Shown here one piece after another: positions 7,970 to 16,636 of a DNA stretch of 37,905 nucleotides. The notes beneath the pieces were generated by a model. The model saw only the letters and a list, made by a program, of their open reading frames with translations. It ran no database searches and was not told the DNA's origin. A program made the position numbers and the translations under genes. The stretch comes from Tannerella sp. oral taxon 808 (GTDB taxonomy: Bacteria > Bacteroidota > Bacteroidia > Bacteroidales > Tannerellaceae), in the NCBI GenBank assembly GCA_002890585.1, contig MIQB01000012.1, positions 1 to 37,905 on the forward strand, given 5' to 3'. The number at the start of each line of letters is the position of its first letter. Within the stretch, counting starts at the first letter, position 1.

Positions 7970-8644
7970 ATGAGACGTATGATTATTCTTCTTGCCTGCG
8001 CAGCCTTCGCGCTGACGCAGGCCCGGGCACAGGTCACGATCGGCGCCAAGGCCGGCCTAAACCTCTCGACCATTAGCAACGTAGAGCTGATGAGGCTAAC
8101 GGAGGAGGGGGGCCAGCTCCGCGCCGTCAGCTTAGACCCCAAATACCTGCTCGGGGCGCACGCCGGGGGTTACGCGCGCTACGACTTCACGCCCGTGCTG
8201 GGCGCGCAGGCCGAGCTGCTCTACTCCATGGTGGGCTACAAGCTCGAGATGCCGGTGATGCGCTACAATGGGGCGACCCTCGTTGACACAGAGATCAACA
8301 CCCGCCTGCACTACCTGACCCTGCCGCTACTCCTCCGCGCCACCCTGCCCGGCACGGGGCTCTTCGCCGAACTCGGGCCGCAGATGGGCATCCGCTTAGG
8401 CGAGCGCGCCAACTACGACTTCACGGCCGGGTGGCTCAAGGGCCACTTCTCCGACAAAAGCCACCAAGCCACCGACCTCGACCTCTCGGGCGTCGTCGGC
8501 CTCGGCTATCGGATGCCGTGCGGGCTCTCCCTCACCGCCCGCTACGTCCACGAGTTCAAAACCTCCGACAAGCGCTTCATCCCCCACCTGTCGCGCAAGC
8601 GCGCCTTCCAGCTCTCCCTGGCTTACGACATCAAAACCTTCTGA
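7970..8644 (+). CDS. PorT-type outer-membrane beta-barrel protein
   Basis: A 224-residue protein with a signal peptide (MRRMIILLACAAFALTQARA, cleavage before Q). The mature part is made of alternating amphipathic strands: VTIGAKAGLNLSTI, GAHAGGYARYDFTPVLGAQAELLYS, LHYLTLPLLLRATL, GLFAELGPQMGIRLG, and a C-terminal strand ending in LSLAYDIKTF. This is the pattern of the Bacteroidota outer-membrane beta-barrel (PF13568, PorT-like) family, in which the LPLLLR and GP.xG segments are characteristic. It probably sits in the outer membrane; ligand and role are unknown. A strong terminator follows, so it is likely separate from the kinase unit downstream. Confidence 0.85.
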   Translation: MRRMIILLACAAFALTQARAQVTIGAKAGLNLSTISNVELMRLTEEGGQLRAVSLDPKYLLGAHAGGYARYDFTPVLGAQAELLYSMVGYKLEMPVMRYNGATLVDTEINTRLHYLTLPLLLRATLPGTGLFAELGPQMGIRLGERANYDFTAGWLKGHFSDKSHQATDLDLSGVVGLGYRMPCGLSLTARYVHEFKTSDKRFIPHLSRKRAFQLSLAYDIKTF

Positions 8645-8676
8645 CAAAGGGCGAAAAACCACATCGCATGAAAAGA

Positions 8677-8709
8677 AAAGAGCCCGGGGCACATCGCCTC
8701 GGGCTTTTT
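8677..8709 (+). terminator. rho-independent terminator after the beta-barrel gene
   Basis: AGCCCG...CGGGCT stem followed by TTTTT, 33 nt after the stop, preceded by an A-rich run. Confidence 0.8.
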
Positions 8710-8810
8710 CAGCATTTATCCGGGGGGCGCACACCGTGGCCATCCATCCCCCGCGGACATATCCACCCCCCGACCACCCCCGGCCGCCATCCGACTTTTA
8801 CTTTGCTGTT

Positions 8811-8818
8811 TACCTTTG
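8811..8818 (+). promoter_or_regulatory. -7 element of the kinase unit
   Basis: TACCTTTG matches TAnnTTTG and lies 28 nt before the kinase ATG. No TTTG is found at the expected -33 distance, so only the proximal element is supported. Confidence 0.45.
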
Positions 8819-8845
8819 CCCCTGTAAATCTGATTAATTCAGTAT

Positions 8846-10627
8846 ATGTATTTACCGAAAGGATATTGCTTACAAAACGGGAAGTATGGCCTGACGGAAG
8901 TCATCGGACAGGGCGGATTCGGAATCACTTACTCGGGCGTGTGGAACACCGAAGTCAAAGGTGAGCTGGGCGCCGTGAAAACAGCCGTGCCGGTTTGCAT
9001 CAAGGAATATTTCTTCAAGGATTACTGCTACCGAGATCCCGCCACCATGCAGGTGCGCGTCCATTCCGAGACGGGGCGCATGCTCTTCGATAAGTTCCGC
9101 GAGAAGCAGATCGAAGAAGCCCGGATCCTCTCCGAAGTACACCACCCCTACATCGTCAACGTCCTCGAAGTCTTCGAGGAAAACAATACCGCCTACATCG
9201 CCATGGAGCGCATCGACGGCCAGTCGCTCAAGTCCATCCTCGAAGGCTGCGAGCGGCTGCCCGAACAGCGCGCCCTGAAATACATCGGCCAAATCGGACG
9301 CGCCCTCGAGTTCGTCCACGGCAAAAGCATCCTCCACCTCGACATCAAGCCCGGCAACATCCTCATCGATGCCCACGACGACGCCCGCCTGATCGACTTC
9401 GGCGTGAGCAAGCGCTACGACATCGGCGACCAAGCCACAAGTACCACCACCCTAACCCTCTCCAAAGGCTTCGCCTCCATCGAGCAATACGACAGCGACG
9501 GCCTCGCCGGCTTCTCGCCCCGGCCAGACATATACGCCCTCGGCGCCACACTCTACAATCTGCTCACCGGCTGCGTGCCGCCCGAATCCATCCTGCGCGT
9601 CACCAAGCCCCTCGTGAAGCCATCCGAGCTCAACGCCGACATCACACCCAAGACGGAACACGCCATCCTGAAAGCCCTTCAGGTAGATCCCGCCGACCGC
9701 TACCCCTCCGTCCGCGCCCTGCTGAACGACCTCGACATCCCCCCCTATCCCGAAAAAGAAGACCACCCCATACCCACCGAAGCCCACCCCACGCCGGCGC
9801 CCACAGCCACCGACGACGAATGCACCCAGCTGCTGACGGACGACGCCGAAGCGACCACCCTCATCACGCCGCCATCGGGAGAGCCGCCGGCGAAGCCCAT
9901 CCGGAAGAGTCGCCGCCGCATGTTAGTGCCGCTGCTCATCTGCGCCTCCCTGCTGATCGGCTGGGCAGCGTCGTATTTGATCGGTGGAAACCGTCAGCCC
10001 GCATCCATCGCGGCGCCCGTAGCTGAGCAGGCCGCACCGGGAGAGCCCGGCGCCGATCGCACAGCCTTCGCGCAGCCAACGGACGAAGCACCCACACGCC
10101 CGGCCACCGAGAAGGAGCGTAAACGCGAAGCCGAGGAAAAGCATAAAGCAGAGAAGAAAGCCGAGGAAGCGAAACCCGACGCCCCGGAGAAGAGTCCGAA
10201 AAGCGAAGAAACCGCCGACGCCGCCAACACGCGCTACACCGCCCTGATCGCCTCTGGCCGAGCGAAGATGGATCGCGGAGCCTACGCCGAGGCCAAGGCC
10301 GACCTCATGCGGGCGAAAGAGATCAAAGTCACCGAAGAAGTGATCCGCCTCGCCCTCGCCTGCGACGACCGCATGGAGGAAGAGAGCGTCCGCGCGCGCA
10401 GAGCCCTCTACGAGCCGGGCATGCCCTTCGGCAACTACACCATCGTCCGCAAGAAGCAGAACGGCCGCTACGGCGCCATCGACGCCCGTGGCATCGAGCG
10501 CATCCGTTGCATCTACCTCAGCGTGGGCCGGTCAGAAAACGGGCGCGCCTTCGAGCGCGAGGATCACCTCTACGACATCTACAATACCAGCGGAGCAATG
10601 GTGGCGCGTGGGCTTACTACTTATTGA
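8846..10627 (+). CDS. membrane-anchored Ser/Thr protein kinase with extracytoplasmic WG-like tail
   Basis: A 593-residue Hanks-type kinase. The kinase domain spans about residues 14-300: Gly-rich loop GQGGFGITY, catalytic Lys K53 in VCIKEYFF, HLDIKPGN with catalytic D166 (HRD variant), DFG at 184-186, and an activation segment ending FASIEQYD. A Pro/Thr-rich linker follows, then a basic RRRM stop-transfer flank and one membrane helix (about 359-380, MLVPLLICASLL...). The outer part has an Ala/Glu/Lys-rich charged segment (about 410-455), a single TPR-like helix pair (YAEAKADLMRAKEI) and a C-terminal KxGRYGAID...Y stretch resembling a WG repeat. The N-terminal kinase would face the cytoplasm. 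The next gene starts 21 nt after the stop, and the third 21 nt after that, so the three form one unit. Substrates are unknown. Confidence 0.93.
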   Translation: MYLPKGYCLQNGKYGLTEVIGQGGFGITYSGVWNTEVKGELGAVKTAVPVCIKEYFFKDYCYRDPATMQVRVHSETGRMLFDKFREKQIEEARILSEVHHPYIVNVLEVFEENNTAYIAMERIDGQSLKSILEGCERLPEQRALKYIGQIGRALEFVHGKSILHLDIKPGNILIDAHDDARLIDFGVSKRYDIGDQATSTTTLTLSKGFASIEQYDSDGLAGFSPRPDIYALGATLYNLLTGCVPPESILRVTKPLVKPSELNADITPKTEHAILKALQVDPADRYPSVRALLNDLDIPPYPEKEDHPIPTEAHPTPAPTATDDECTQLLTDDAEATTLITPPSGEPPAKPIRKSRRRMLVPLLICASLLIGWAASYLIGGNRQPASIAAPVAEQAAPGEPGADRTAFAQPTDEAPTRPATEKERKREAEEKHKAEKKAEEAKPDAPEKSPKSEETADAANTRYTALIASGRAKMDRGAYAEAKADLMRAKEIKVTEEVIRLALACDDRMEEESVRARRALYEPGMPFGNYTIVRKKQNGRYGAIDARGIERIRCIYLSVGRSENGRAFEREDHLYDIYNTSGAMVARGLTTY

Positions 10628-10648
10628 CGCATAAGAAGAAGATCATAC

Positions 10649-11596
10649 ATGAAGAAGTGGACGGGAATACTGTTGCTGATGCTCGCGTGCTGCCAGCCTT
10701 GGTGCACCCAGGCTCAGCGACAGACCGAATACAATCGCAAGGGCGACGAGGCCCTCGAGCGTAAGGACTATCGCGACGCCAAAATGTGGTTCGAAGAGGG
10801 CGTATTCACCGAATGCGACCGCTACAGCATCGACCGCTTGACGACCATCTGGCTCGAAGACGAGTCGATGCACCTCTCCATGCGCACGGTGATGAACAAA
10901 TGTCTCAATTGCCTTGGCGAGTGGGCCACGGAACGCGACACGCTGGCCATTCAGAAGCTCATCCTCTACTACTCCCGCGGCATCGGCACGGCGGAGAACC
11001 CCGTGACAGCCGAATATTGGCGGCGCCAATTGGAGTCGGTGCGGCGCACGGTCTACGGCATAGATGAGGCGCCCCGCACGCCATACACGCCGATGCGTTT
11101 CTTCTTCGGTTATCAAGCTTCGGTGCTCGCACCTTTCGGCATACGCGCAGGCGGCGTCGCGGGTAGGTTAGGGTGGTACGCCGAGGCACAGACGAACTTC
11201 TCCTTCCGCAGCCACACCGAGACGTGTCGCACGGCCGGTGGGCACTTCACGATCGAGGGCCTCACGGGTTACTACGGCTACACGGGCAGCCGACAGGCCA
11301 ACGTGATGATGGCTTCCGTAGGCCTCCTGATCCGTGCCTTGCCCGACGCCTACCTCTCCGTCGGCGCTGGCTACTGGCAGCGCAACCTGATCCGCCAATA
11401 TGGCATAGCCGACAACACCGGCTACATCCGCGAGACGGCGTGGGCCAAAGACCTCGACGCCTCAGAGAAGGGCCTCAAGGTGGATCTTGGCGCCACGTAC
11501 TTCTTCCCCCGCAACCGCTTCTACGCAACCGTTGAATGTGGCTTGCTCAATTTCCAATACGTCTACCCCGGCTTCGGTGTGGGCATGATCTTTTGA
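10649..11596 (+). CDS. secreted TPR plus beta-barrel-like envelope protein
   Basis: A 315-residue protein with a signal peptide (MKKWTGILLLMLACCQ..., probable cleavage after TQA). Residues about 25-135 look helical and TPR/Sel1-like (GDEALERKDYRDAKMWFEEG; LILYYSRGIGTAENPVTAEYW). From about residue 150 the sequence turns into beta-strands with aromatic and Gly alternation (MRFFFGYQASVLAPFGIRAG, GRLGWYAEAQTNFSF, YLSVGAGYWQRNLI, LKVDLGATYFFP) and ends VYPGFGVGMIF with a terminal Phe, consistent with an outer-membrane barrel. I cannot name a family. It is second in the kinase unit (21-nt gaps on both sides), suggesting that the kinase and this envelope protein serve one process. Confidence 0.8.
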   Translation: MKKWTGILLLMLACCQPWCTQAQRQTEYNRKGDEALERKDYRDAKMWFEEGVFTECDRYSIDRLTTIWLEDESMHLSMRTVMNKCLNCLGEWATERDTLAIQKLILYYSRGIGTAENPVTAEYWRRQLESVRRTVYGIDEAPRTPYTPMRFFFGYQASVLAPFGIRAGGVAGRLGWYAEAQTNFSFRSHTETCRTAGGHFTIEGLTGYYGYTGSRQANVMMASVGLLIRALPDAYLSVGAGYWQRNLIRQYGIADNTGYIRETAWAKDLDASEKGLKVDLGATYFFPRNRFYATVECGLLNFQYVYPGFGVGMIF

Positions 11597-11617
11597 ATAA
11601 CAATACGCGGATTCCCC

Positions 11618-13768
11618 ATGAACCATAAATCCCCCCTCTTTTACCTCGTCCCCTTTCTCTTCCTCCTCACCCTCCCCGTGGCCTGCATCGACGACCCGGA
11701 GGTGGAGCCCGGCATACAAAACGCCCGCATCCCGCTCATGGGCGAGACAGTAACCATCAACGCCCTCACCGCCTCGTCCGTTACGCTGACTGCCAGTGTG
11801 GCGCGAGCCAACGGCGCACGCGTCACCGAGCGAGGCTTCTGCTGGTCGGAGAGCCAGCACCCCACCGTAGACCACCACGCCAAAACCTTCGGTAGCGGCA
11901 TCGGGGAATACCAAGGCACCGTCGAAGGTCTCGTCAACGGCCGCAGCTACTACATCCGTCCCTACGCCCGCAACGCCAAGGGCGTGGCCTATGGCGAGGA
12001 GCGCAAGGTGCAGACGAGCACTGGGCTGGGATTAGTGCGCACCCTCTTCATCGCCGACAGCACACACGCCGAGAGCGCCCTCTGCGGCGGACGCATCGAG
12101 ACCCCGGGCGAGGGCGACATACTGGCGCGTGGCGTCTACTTCTCCACCTCGCCCGACATGAGTCCGAGGGACTCCGTCCTCAGTACCTCCGAGGCTGACT
12201 CCTTCCTCTGCCCGCTGAAAGGCCTCAAGGCCGCCACCACCTACTATGTGGAGGCCTTCGTCCGCAACCGCTTCGGAACCTACACCGGCGCCGACACCCG
12301 CCGCACCTTCACCACCTCCGACGGTCGCCCCACCATCTCCCGGTTAGACGTCATGGGCGTGGGCTACACCTCGGCCGCCCTCTCGGCCACCGTCATCGAT
12401 GCCGGCGACGCGCCCGTGGTGGAGCGCGGATTCTGCTGGAGCACGCGGCCCAACCCCTCGATCCTCACCTCGCCCTACGTGACGATCGGCAGCGGTACGG
12501 GCGGCTTCGGCGGCGAATGCAGCCCCTTAGAGCCGAACCGTAAGTATTACGTCCGCGCTTACGCCATGAATAGGCTCTACGGCTACACCTACAGCGCCCA
12601 GGATTCCTTCACGACCCTCAGCAACCTGCCGACCCTCACCACCCTCACCCCGACGAACCTCGCGAAGGGCAGCGCCACGCTGGGCGGGCACCTCGTCGCT
12701 GCGGGCGAAAGCCCCGTCACCTCCTGCGGCGTCTGCTGGTCGCTGACGAACGAGTACCCCAACACCTCAACAGACGAATACATCACTTGCTCCATCGGCC
12801 CGGCGGGCAACTTTACTGGGCGCGTGGCCGGGCTCAAAGGGGGGCGCACCTACTACATCCGCGCCTTCGCCACGAACTCCGAAGGCACGTCGTACGGTGA
12901 GCCAATCACCCAGAAGATGCCCCCCATTTTCACCACCGAGGAGCGAGAATTCCCCGGCTCACCCCGTGTGCAAGGCACCCCCACCTGCTTCACCTTCGGC
13001 GATCGCGCCTACCTGCTCGGCGGCGACATCGGCCCTTACTACACCGCCGACCTCTACTTCTACAACACCGCCTCTCACCAATGGCGACAGATGCTGGCCT
13101 GCCCCTCAGGCCCCCTCAAGTGGCAGACGGCCATCACGCACGGCGGCTCGGCCTACGTCTTTGGCGGCATCGATGTGAACCATAAGACCAACAACCGCTT
13201 CTATCGCTACGATGTGGCCGGCAACACCTGGTTCACCCTCACCCCCGCGCCCGACTCCCTCTGCCTCTCTCTCGGTGTCGCCCTCAACGACCGCCTCTAC
13301 CTCATCGGTGGCCGCGGCGACACGGCCACTAACCACGTCTGGTGTTACCACATCGCAGCCTCCACTTGGGTGCGCCAGCCCGACTTCCCCGCGCGCCACT
13401 ATGGCGGTGTCGCCCTCGCAGCCGGCACCTCCATCTACGCGGGCCTCGGCCGCAGCCCCGACGGCACCTTCAACCGCAACCTCTGGCGCACCATCGACAT
13501 GCACACTTGGACGCTCGACACCTACTGCTCCCTGGCCGAAGGCGGCATTCTGGCCGGTGCCTCCAGCCACAACAAGCTCTACCTCATCGACGAAGCCTTT
13601 AACCTCATCGAGTACGAGCCGACGACGCACACCTGGACGCGCCGCGCCAAGCTGCCCAGCACCTTCCACGGCATCCACTGCATGTATGCCATCAACGATC
13701 TCATCTACATCGGCCTCTCCCCCAACACCCCCAAGCTCCTCGTCTACGATCCCGCGTGGGATAATTAA
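11618..13768 (+). CDS. lipoprotein with fibronectin-like repeats and a kelch propeller
   Basis: A 716-residue protein with a lipoprotein signal peptide; the lipobox LPVAC puts the lipidated cysteine at residue 23. Residues about 35-430 hold four FN3-like repeats of the Bacteroidota type, each with a V-x-RGFCWS or GVCWS strand, a GxGxF turn, and a YYIRAYA/YYVRAYAxN strand. Residues about 440-716 form kelch-type repeats (CFTFGDRAYLLGG, HGGSAYVFGG, NDRLYLIGG, GTSIYAGLG, HNKLYLIDE, NDLIYIGL), probably a six-bladed beta-propeller. The likely location is the cell surface or the inner leaflet of the outer membrane, acting in binding. It is third in the kinase unit, 21 nt after the preceding stop. 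Ligand unknown. Confidence 0.9.
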   Translation: MNHKSPLFYLVPFLFLLTLPVACIDDPEVEPGIQNARIPLMGETVTINALTASSVTLTASVARANGARVTERGFCWSESQHPTVDHHAKTFGSGIGEYQGTVEGLVNGRSYYIRPYARNAKGVAYGEERKVQTSTGLGLVRTLFIADSTHAESALCGGRIETPGEGDILARGVYFSTSPDMSPRDSVLSTSEADSFLCPLKGLKAATTYYVEAFVRNRFGTYTGADTRRTFTTSDGRPTISRLDVMGVGYTSAALSATVIDAGDAPVVERGFCWSTRPNPSILTSPYVTIGSGTGGFGGECSPLEPNRKYYVRAYAMNRLYGYTYSAQDSFTTLSNLPTLTTLTPTNLAKGSATLGGHLVAAGESPVTSCGVCWSLTNEYPNTSTDEYITCSIGPAGNFTGRVAGLKGGRTYYIRAFATNSEGTSYGEPITQKMPPIFTTEEREFPGSPRVQGTPTCFTFGDRAYLLGGDIGPYYTADLYFYNTASHQWRQMLACPSGPLKWQTAITHGGSAYVFGGIDVNHKTNNRFYRYDVAGNTWFTLTPAPDSLCLSLGVALNDRLYLIGGRGDTATNHVWCYHIAASTWVRQPDFPARHYGGVALAAGTSIYAGLGRSPDGTFNRNLWRTIDMHTWTLDTYCSLAEGGILAGASSHNKLYLIDEAFNLIEYEPTTHTWTRRAKLPSTFHGIHCMYAINDLIYIGLSPNTPKLLVYDPAWDN

Positions 13769-13796
13769 TGGCTCCGCTGGCGCGGAAAACGGATGG

Positions 13797-14000
13797 GCGT
13801 TTGCGGGAGCCCCAGCAAGTTCCGCGGCATTTGCCGAGACGTTTGCGGGAGGCCGCGCTGGGTACCGCGGCATTTGCCGAGACGTTTGCGCAGGCCGCGC
13901 AAATACCACGGCATTTACCGGGACGTTTGCGCAAGCTGCGCAAGTACCGCGGCATTTACCGAGACGTTTGCGCAGGCCGCGCTGGGTACCGCGGGAAATC
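13797..14000. repeat. intergenic tandem array B, about 5 x 41-43 bp
   Basis: The segment cGGCATTTgCCGaGACGTTTGCG recurs with its cggcat or cgggaa start at 13825, 13868, 13909, 13950 and 13992, giving periods of 43, 41, 41 and 42. Units contain an inverted repeat, best seen as TTTGCGC-AGGCC-GCGCAAA; others vary in the arms (GCGCAAGCTGCGC; GCGGGAGGCCGCGC). It fills most of the interval between the kelch lipoprotein and ligA. No gene is supported here. Confidence 0.9.
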
Positions 14001-14011
14001 AGATGGCTGTT

Positions 14012-14019
14012 TATTTTTG
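14012..14019 (+). promoter_or_regulatory. -7 element of ligA
   Basis: TATTTTTG matches TAnnTTTG immediately after array B and 27 nt before the ligA ATG. No TTTG lies at the standard -33 spacing; the nearest is inside the last array unit (13967-13970). Confidence 0.45.
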
Positions 14020-14046
14020 CGTCCGATAAAGGTTTTTGAGTAAATC

Positions 14047-16047
14047 ATGAACGACATAGAGAACAGAATCACCGCGCTGAGGGAGGAATTAGAGAAGCAC
14101 AACCATGCATATTACGTGCTCTCCACGCCGACGATCTCTGACCGGGAGTACGACGAGAAGATGCACCAGCTGCAACGCCTCGAAGCCGAACACCCGGAGC
14201 TGGCCGACCCCGCATCGCCCACGCAGCGGGTGGGTAGCGACCTGACGGAGGGGTTCGCGCAGGTGATGCACCGATACCCGATGCTTTCGCTCGGGAACAC
14301 GTACTCCGAAGACGACGTGCGGGAGTTCTACGAGCGTGTGGCCCGGACGCTGGGCGAGCCGTTTGAGGTAGTGGCAGAGCTGAAGTTCGATGGCACATCC
14401 ATCTCGCTCATTTACGAGCAGGGGCGGCTGACGGAAGCCGTGACGCGCGGTGATGGCGTTCGGGGCGACGACGTGACGGCCAACGTGCGCACCATCCGCT
14501 CCATCCCCCTCAGGCTGCGCGGCGAGGGCTGGCCCGAGCGACTGGAAATGCGCGGCGAAGTGTTGCTGCCGTGGCCTGAATTCGAGCGCATCAACCGGGA
14601 ACGCGAGGCGCAAGAGGAACCGCTCTTTGCCAACCCACGCAATGCCGCGTCGGGTACGCTCAAGTTGCAGAACCCCCGCATCGTGGCCTCGCGGCGCCTC
14701 GACGCATACCTTTATTATATGTTAGGTGAGGACCTGCCCGCCGACAATCATTACGACAACATGCAGGCGGCGCGCACATGGGGGCTCAAGACGTCTGACG
14801 CCATGTGCCTTTGCCACAGCTTAGACGAAATCATGGCTTACATCACACGGTGGGACACGGAGCGGCACCGTCTGCCCGTGGCTACGGACGGCATCGTGCT
14901 CAAGGTAAACGCACTCCGCCAGCAGCGCGCGCTCGGCTCGACAGCCAAGAGCCCGCGGTGGGCCATTGCGTATAAGTTCCAAGCCGAGCGCGCCGAGACG
15001 CGCCTCGTGTCCGTTGCTTACCAAGTGGGGCGCACGGGGGTGGTGACGCCGGTGGCCAACTTAGAGCCGGTCTTGCTGGCCGGCACGACCGTCCGCCGCG
15101 CCACGCTCCACAATGCCAGCATCATGTCGGGGCTCAACTTGCATCTCGGTTGCCGCGTCTACGTGGAGAAAGGAGGCGAGATCATCCCCAAGATCGTGGG
15201 TGTGGATCGGTCGGAAGCGGTGGTGGGCGAGCCGATCGTGTTTATTAGCCGATGCCCCGAGTGCAACACGCCGCTTGTGCGTGTCGAGGGCGAGGCAGCA
15301 CATTACTGCCCGAACGAGTGGGGCTGTCCGCCGCAGGTGAAGGGTCGGATTGTGCACTTCGTCAGCCGTAGGGCAATGAACATCAACATCGGCCCCGAGA
15401 CGGTGGAGGCGCTTTACGATGCGGGGCTTGTGCGTAACGCAGCCGACCTCTACGCCGTGAGCGAGGCCGATCTGCTGCGCCTCGATCGCTTTGCTGACAA
15501 GAGCGCGAGGAACTATTGCGACAGCTTGGAGGCATCCAAACAGGTGCCTTATGCGCGGGTGCTCTTCGGCCTTGGTATCCGTGGCGTGGGCGAGAGTGTG
15601 GCTGCTCGGTTGGCCTTGGCATACCCCTCGATCGATACGCTGATGCAGGCGCCGGCCGAGGAGCTGGTGGAGACGGACGAGATCGGGGAAAAGATTGCCC
15701 GGAGCGTAATCGGCTTCTTTGCTGATGAGCGCAACCGGACGATGGTGGAGCGACTGAGGGCTTATGGCCTACAGATGGCGCTCAGAGAAAGTGATCAGGT
15801 GGGCGCGCGGTCAGATGTATTGAAGGGCTTGACGCTCGTCATCAGCGGCACCTTTGCGCACCATTCGCGCGACGAATACAAGGCCATGATTGAACGCCAC
15901 GGGGGCAAGAACGCCTCAGCCATCTCTGGCAAGACGGACTACCTGCTGGCGGGCGAAAACATGGGGCCGGCCAAACGCTCCAAAGCTGAAAAGTTGGGAG
16001 TGAAACTCATCAATGAAGACGAATTCTTAAAACTGATTGGGGAATGA
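14047..16047 (+). CDS. ligA: NAD-dependent DNA ligase LigA
   Basis: A 666-residue NAD+-dependent ligase that seals nicks in replication and repair. Order of domains: Ia domain (YYVLSTPTISDREYDEKM, the NMN-binding region), adenylation domain with the active-site Lys K113 in AELKFDGTS, OB fold with GRTGVVTPVANLEPV, four-cysteine zinc finger (CPECNTP ... YCPNEWGCP), helix-hairpin-helix region, and a C-terminal BRCT domain (LKGLTLVISGTF...SGKTDYLLAGENMG). Length is typical. The downstream DUF6913 gene overlaps its stop by 4 nt (ATGA), so ligA heads a unit that probably extends to dapA. Confidence 0.98.
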   Translation: MNDIENRITALREELEKHNHAYYVLSTPTISDREYDEKMHQLQRLEAEHPELADPASPTQRVGSDLTEGFAQVMHRYPMLSLGNTYSEDDVREFYERVARTLGEPFEVVAELKFDGTSISLIYEQGRLTEAVTRGDGVRGDDVTANVRTIRSIPLRLRGEGWPERLEMRGEVLLPWPEFERINREREAQEEPLFANPRNAASGTLKLQNPRIVASRRLDAYLYYMLGEDLPADNHYDNMQAARTWGLKTSDAMCLCHSLDEIMAYITRWDTERHRLPVATDGIVLKVNALRQQRALGSTAKSPRWAIAYKFQAERAETRLVSVAYQVGRTGVVTPVANLEPVLLAGTTVRRATLHNASIMSGLNLHLGCRVYVEKGGEIIPKIVGVDRSEAVVGEPIVFISRCPECNTPLVRVEGEAAHYCPNEWGCPPQVKGRIVHFVSRRAMNINIGPETVEALYDAGLVRNAADLYAVSEADLLRLDRFADKSARNYCDSLEASKQVPYARVLFGLGIRGVGESVAARLALAYPSIDTLMQAPAEELVETDEIGEKIARSVIGFFADERNRTMVERLRAYGLQMALRESDQVGARSDVLKGLTLVISGTFAHHSRDEYKAMIERHGGKNASAISGKTDYLLAGENMGPAKRSKAEKLGVKLINEDEFLKLIGE

Positions 16048-16601
16048 TTCTTACAACATACTTTTTGAACAAGAAGATCCGCTCGCTGGCCAAAGAGGCC
16101 GCGACACGCACGCACTGCTATCGCTCGATGGACGATGTCCGCTACGTCCTCATCATGTGTGAGGCCAGAGATTGGAAGGCAGTAGAACCGTGCATCGATA
16201 TATTGAAAAAGAAGGGCAAGACGGTGCACGTCTGCGTCTACACCCGCAAGGACGAGGACACCCCGATTTGGGACTACGCCTTCCTGCCCGTCGAGGAAGG
16301 GAAGGACGTCAACGTGTGGGGCTTCCCGGACAAGAACATGCGCACGCAGCTCAACAACCTCTCAGTCGATGTGCTGATCGACCTCACAAGCGAGGAGGTG
16401 CCCGTCATGCGTTACCTCATGCTGCAACAACCCTCCGCGTTCAAGGTCGGAGCCAAGTACGAGCAGGGCGCAAACCTCTTCGACCTCTCTATTGTGATGA
16501 AAGACGGTGTGCACGACATCCCCTTCCTTTTTCGCCAAATCATGGTCTATATGCAAGCCATCCGATCGTCGGCAGCAGCCGCTAACAATCCGGCGAAGTG
16601 A
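16044..16601 (+). CDS. DUF6913 family protein
   Basis: A 185-residue cytoplasmic protein of a Bacteroidota family that I recognise as DUF6913, often located beside dapA. Conserved-looking parts are NKKIRSLAKEAATRTHCYRSMDDVRYVLIMCEA (in pieces at residues 9-41), VHVCVYTRKDED, NVWGFPDKNMR, VDVLIDLTSEEVPVMRYLMLQQPSAFKVG and a C-terminal NLFDLSIVMKDG. The biochemical role is unknown. The ATG at 16044 overlaps the ligA stop (ATGA), and dapA begins 35 nt after its stop, so the three genes form one unit. Confidence 0.85.
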   Translation: MILTTYFLNKKIRSLAKEAATRTHCYRSMDDVRYVLIMCEARDWKAVEPCIDILKKKGKTVHVCVYTRKDEDTPIWDYAFLPVEEGKDVNVWGFPDKNMRTQLNNLSVDVLIDLTSEEVPVMRYLMLQQPSAFKVGAKYEQGANLFDLSIVMKDGVHDIPFLFRQIMVYMQAIRSSAAAANNPAK

Positions 16602-16636
16602 CCCCCGTTCGGAAAAAAGAAAGGACGTAAACCTAT

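Noticed and set aside
13106..13909. A 267-codon minus-strand frame opposite the kelch gene.
   Set aside because: The plus strand has a lipoprotein signal, FN3-like and kelch repeats; the antisense product has none.
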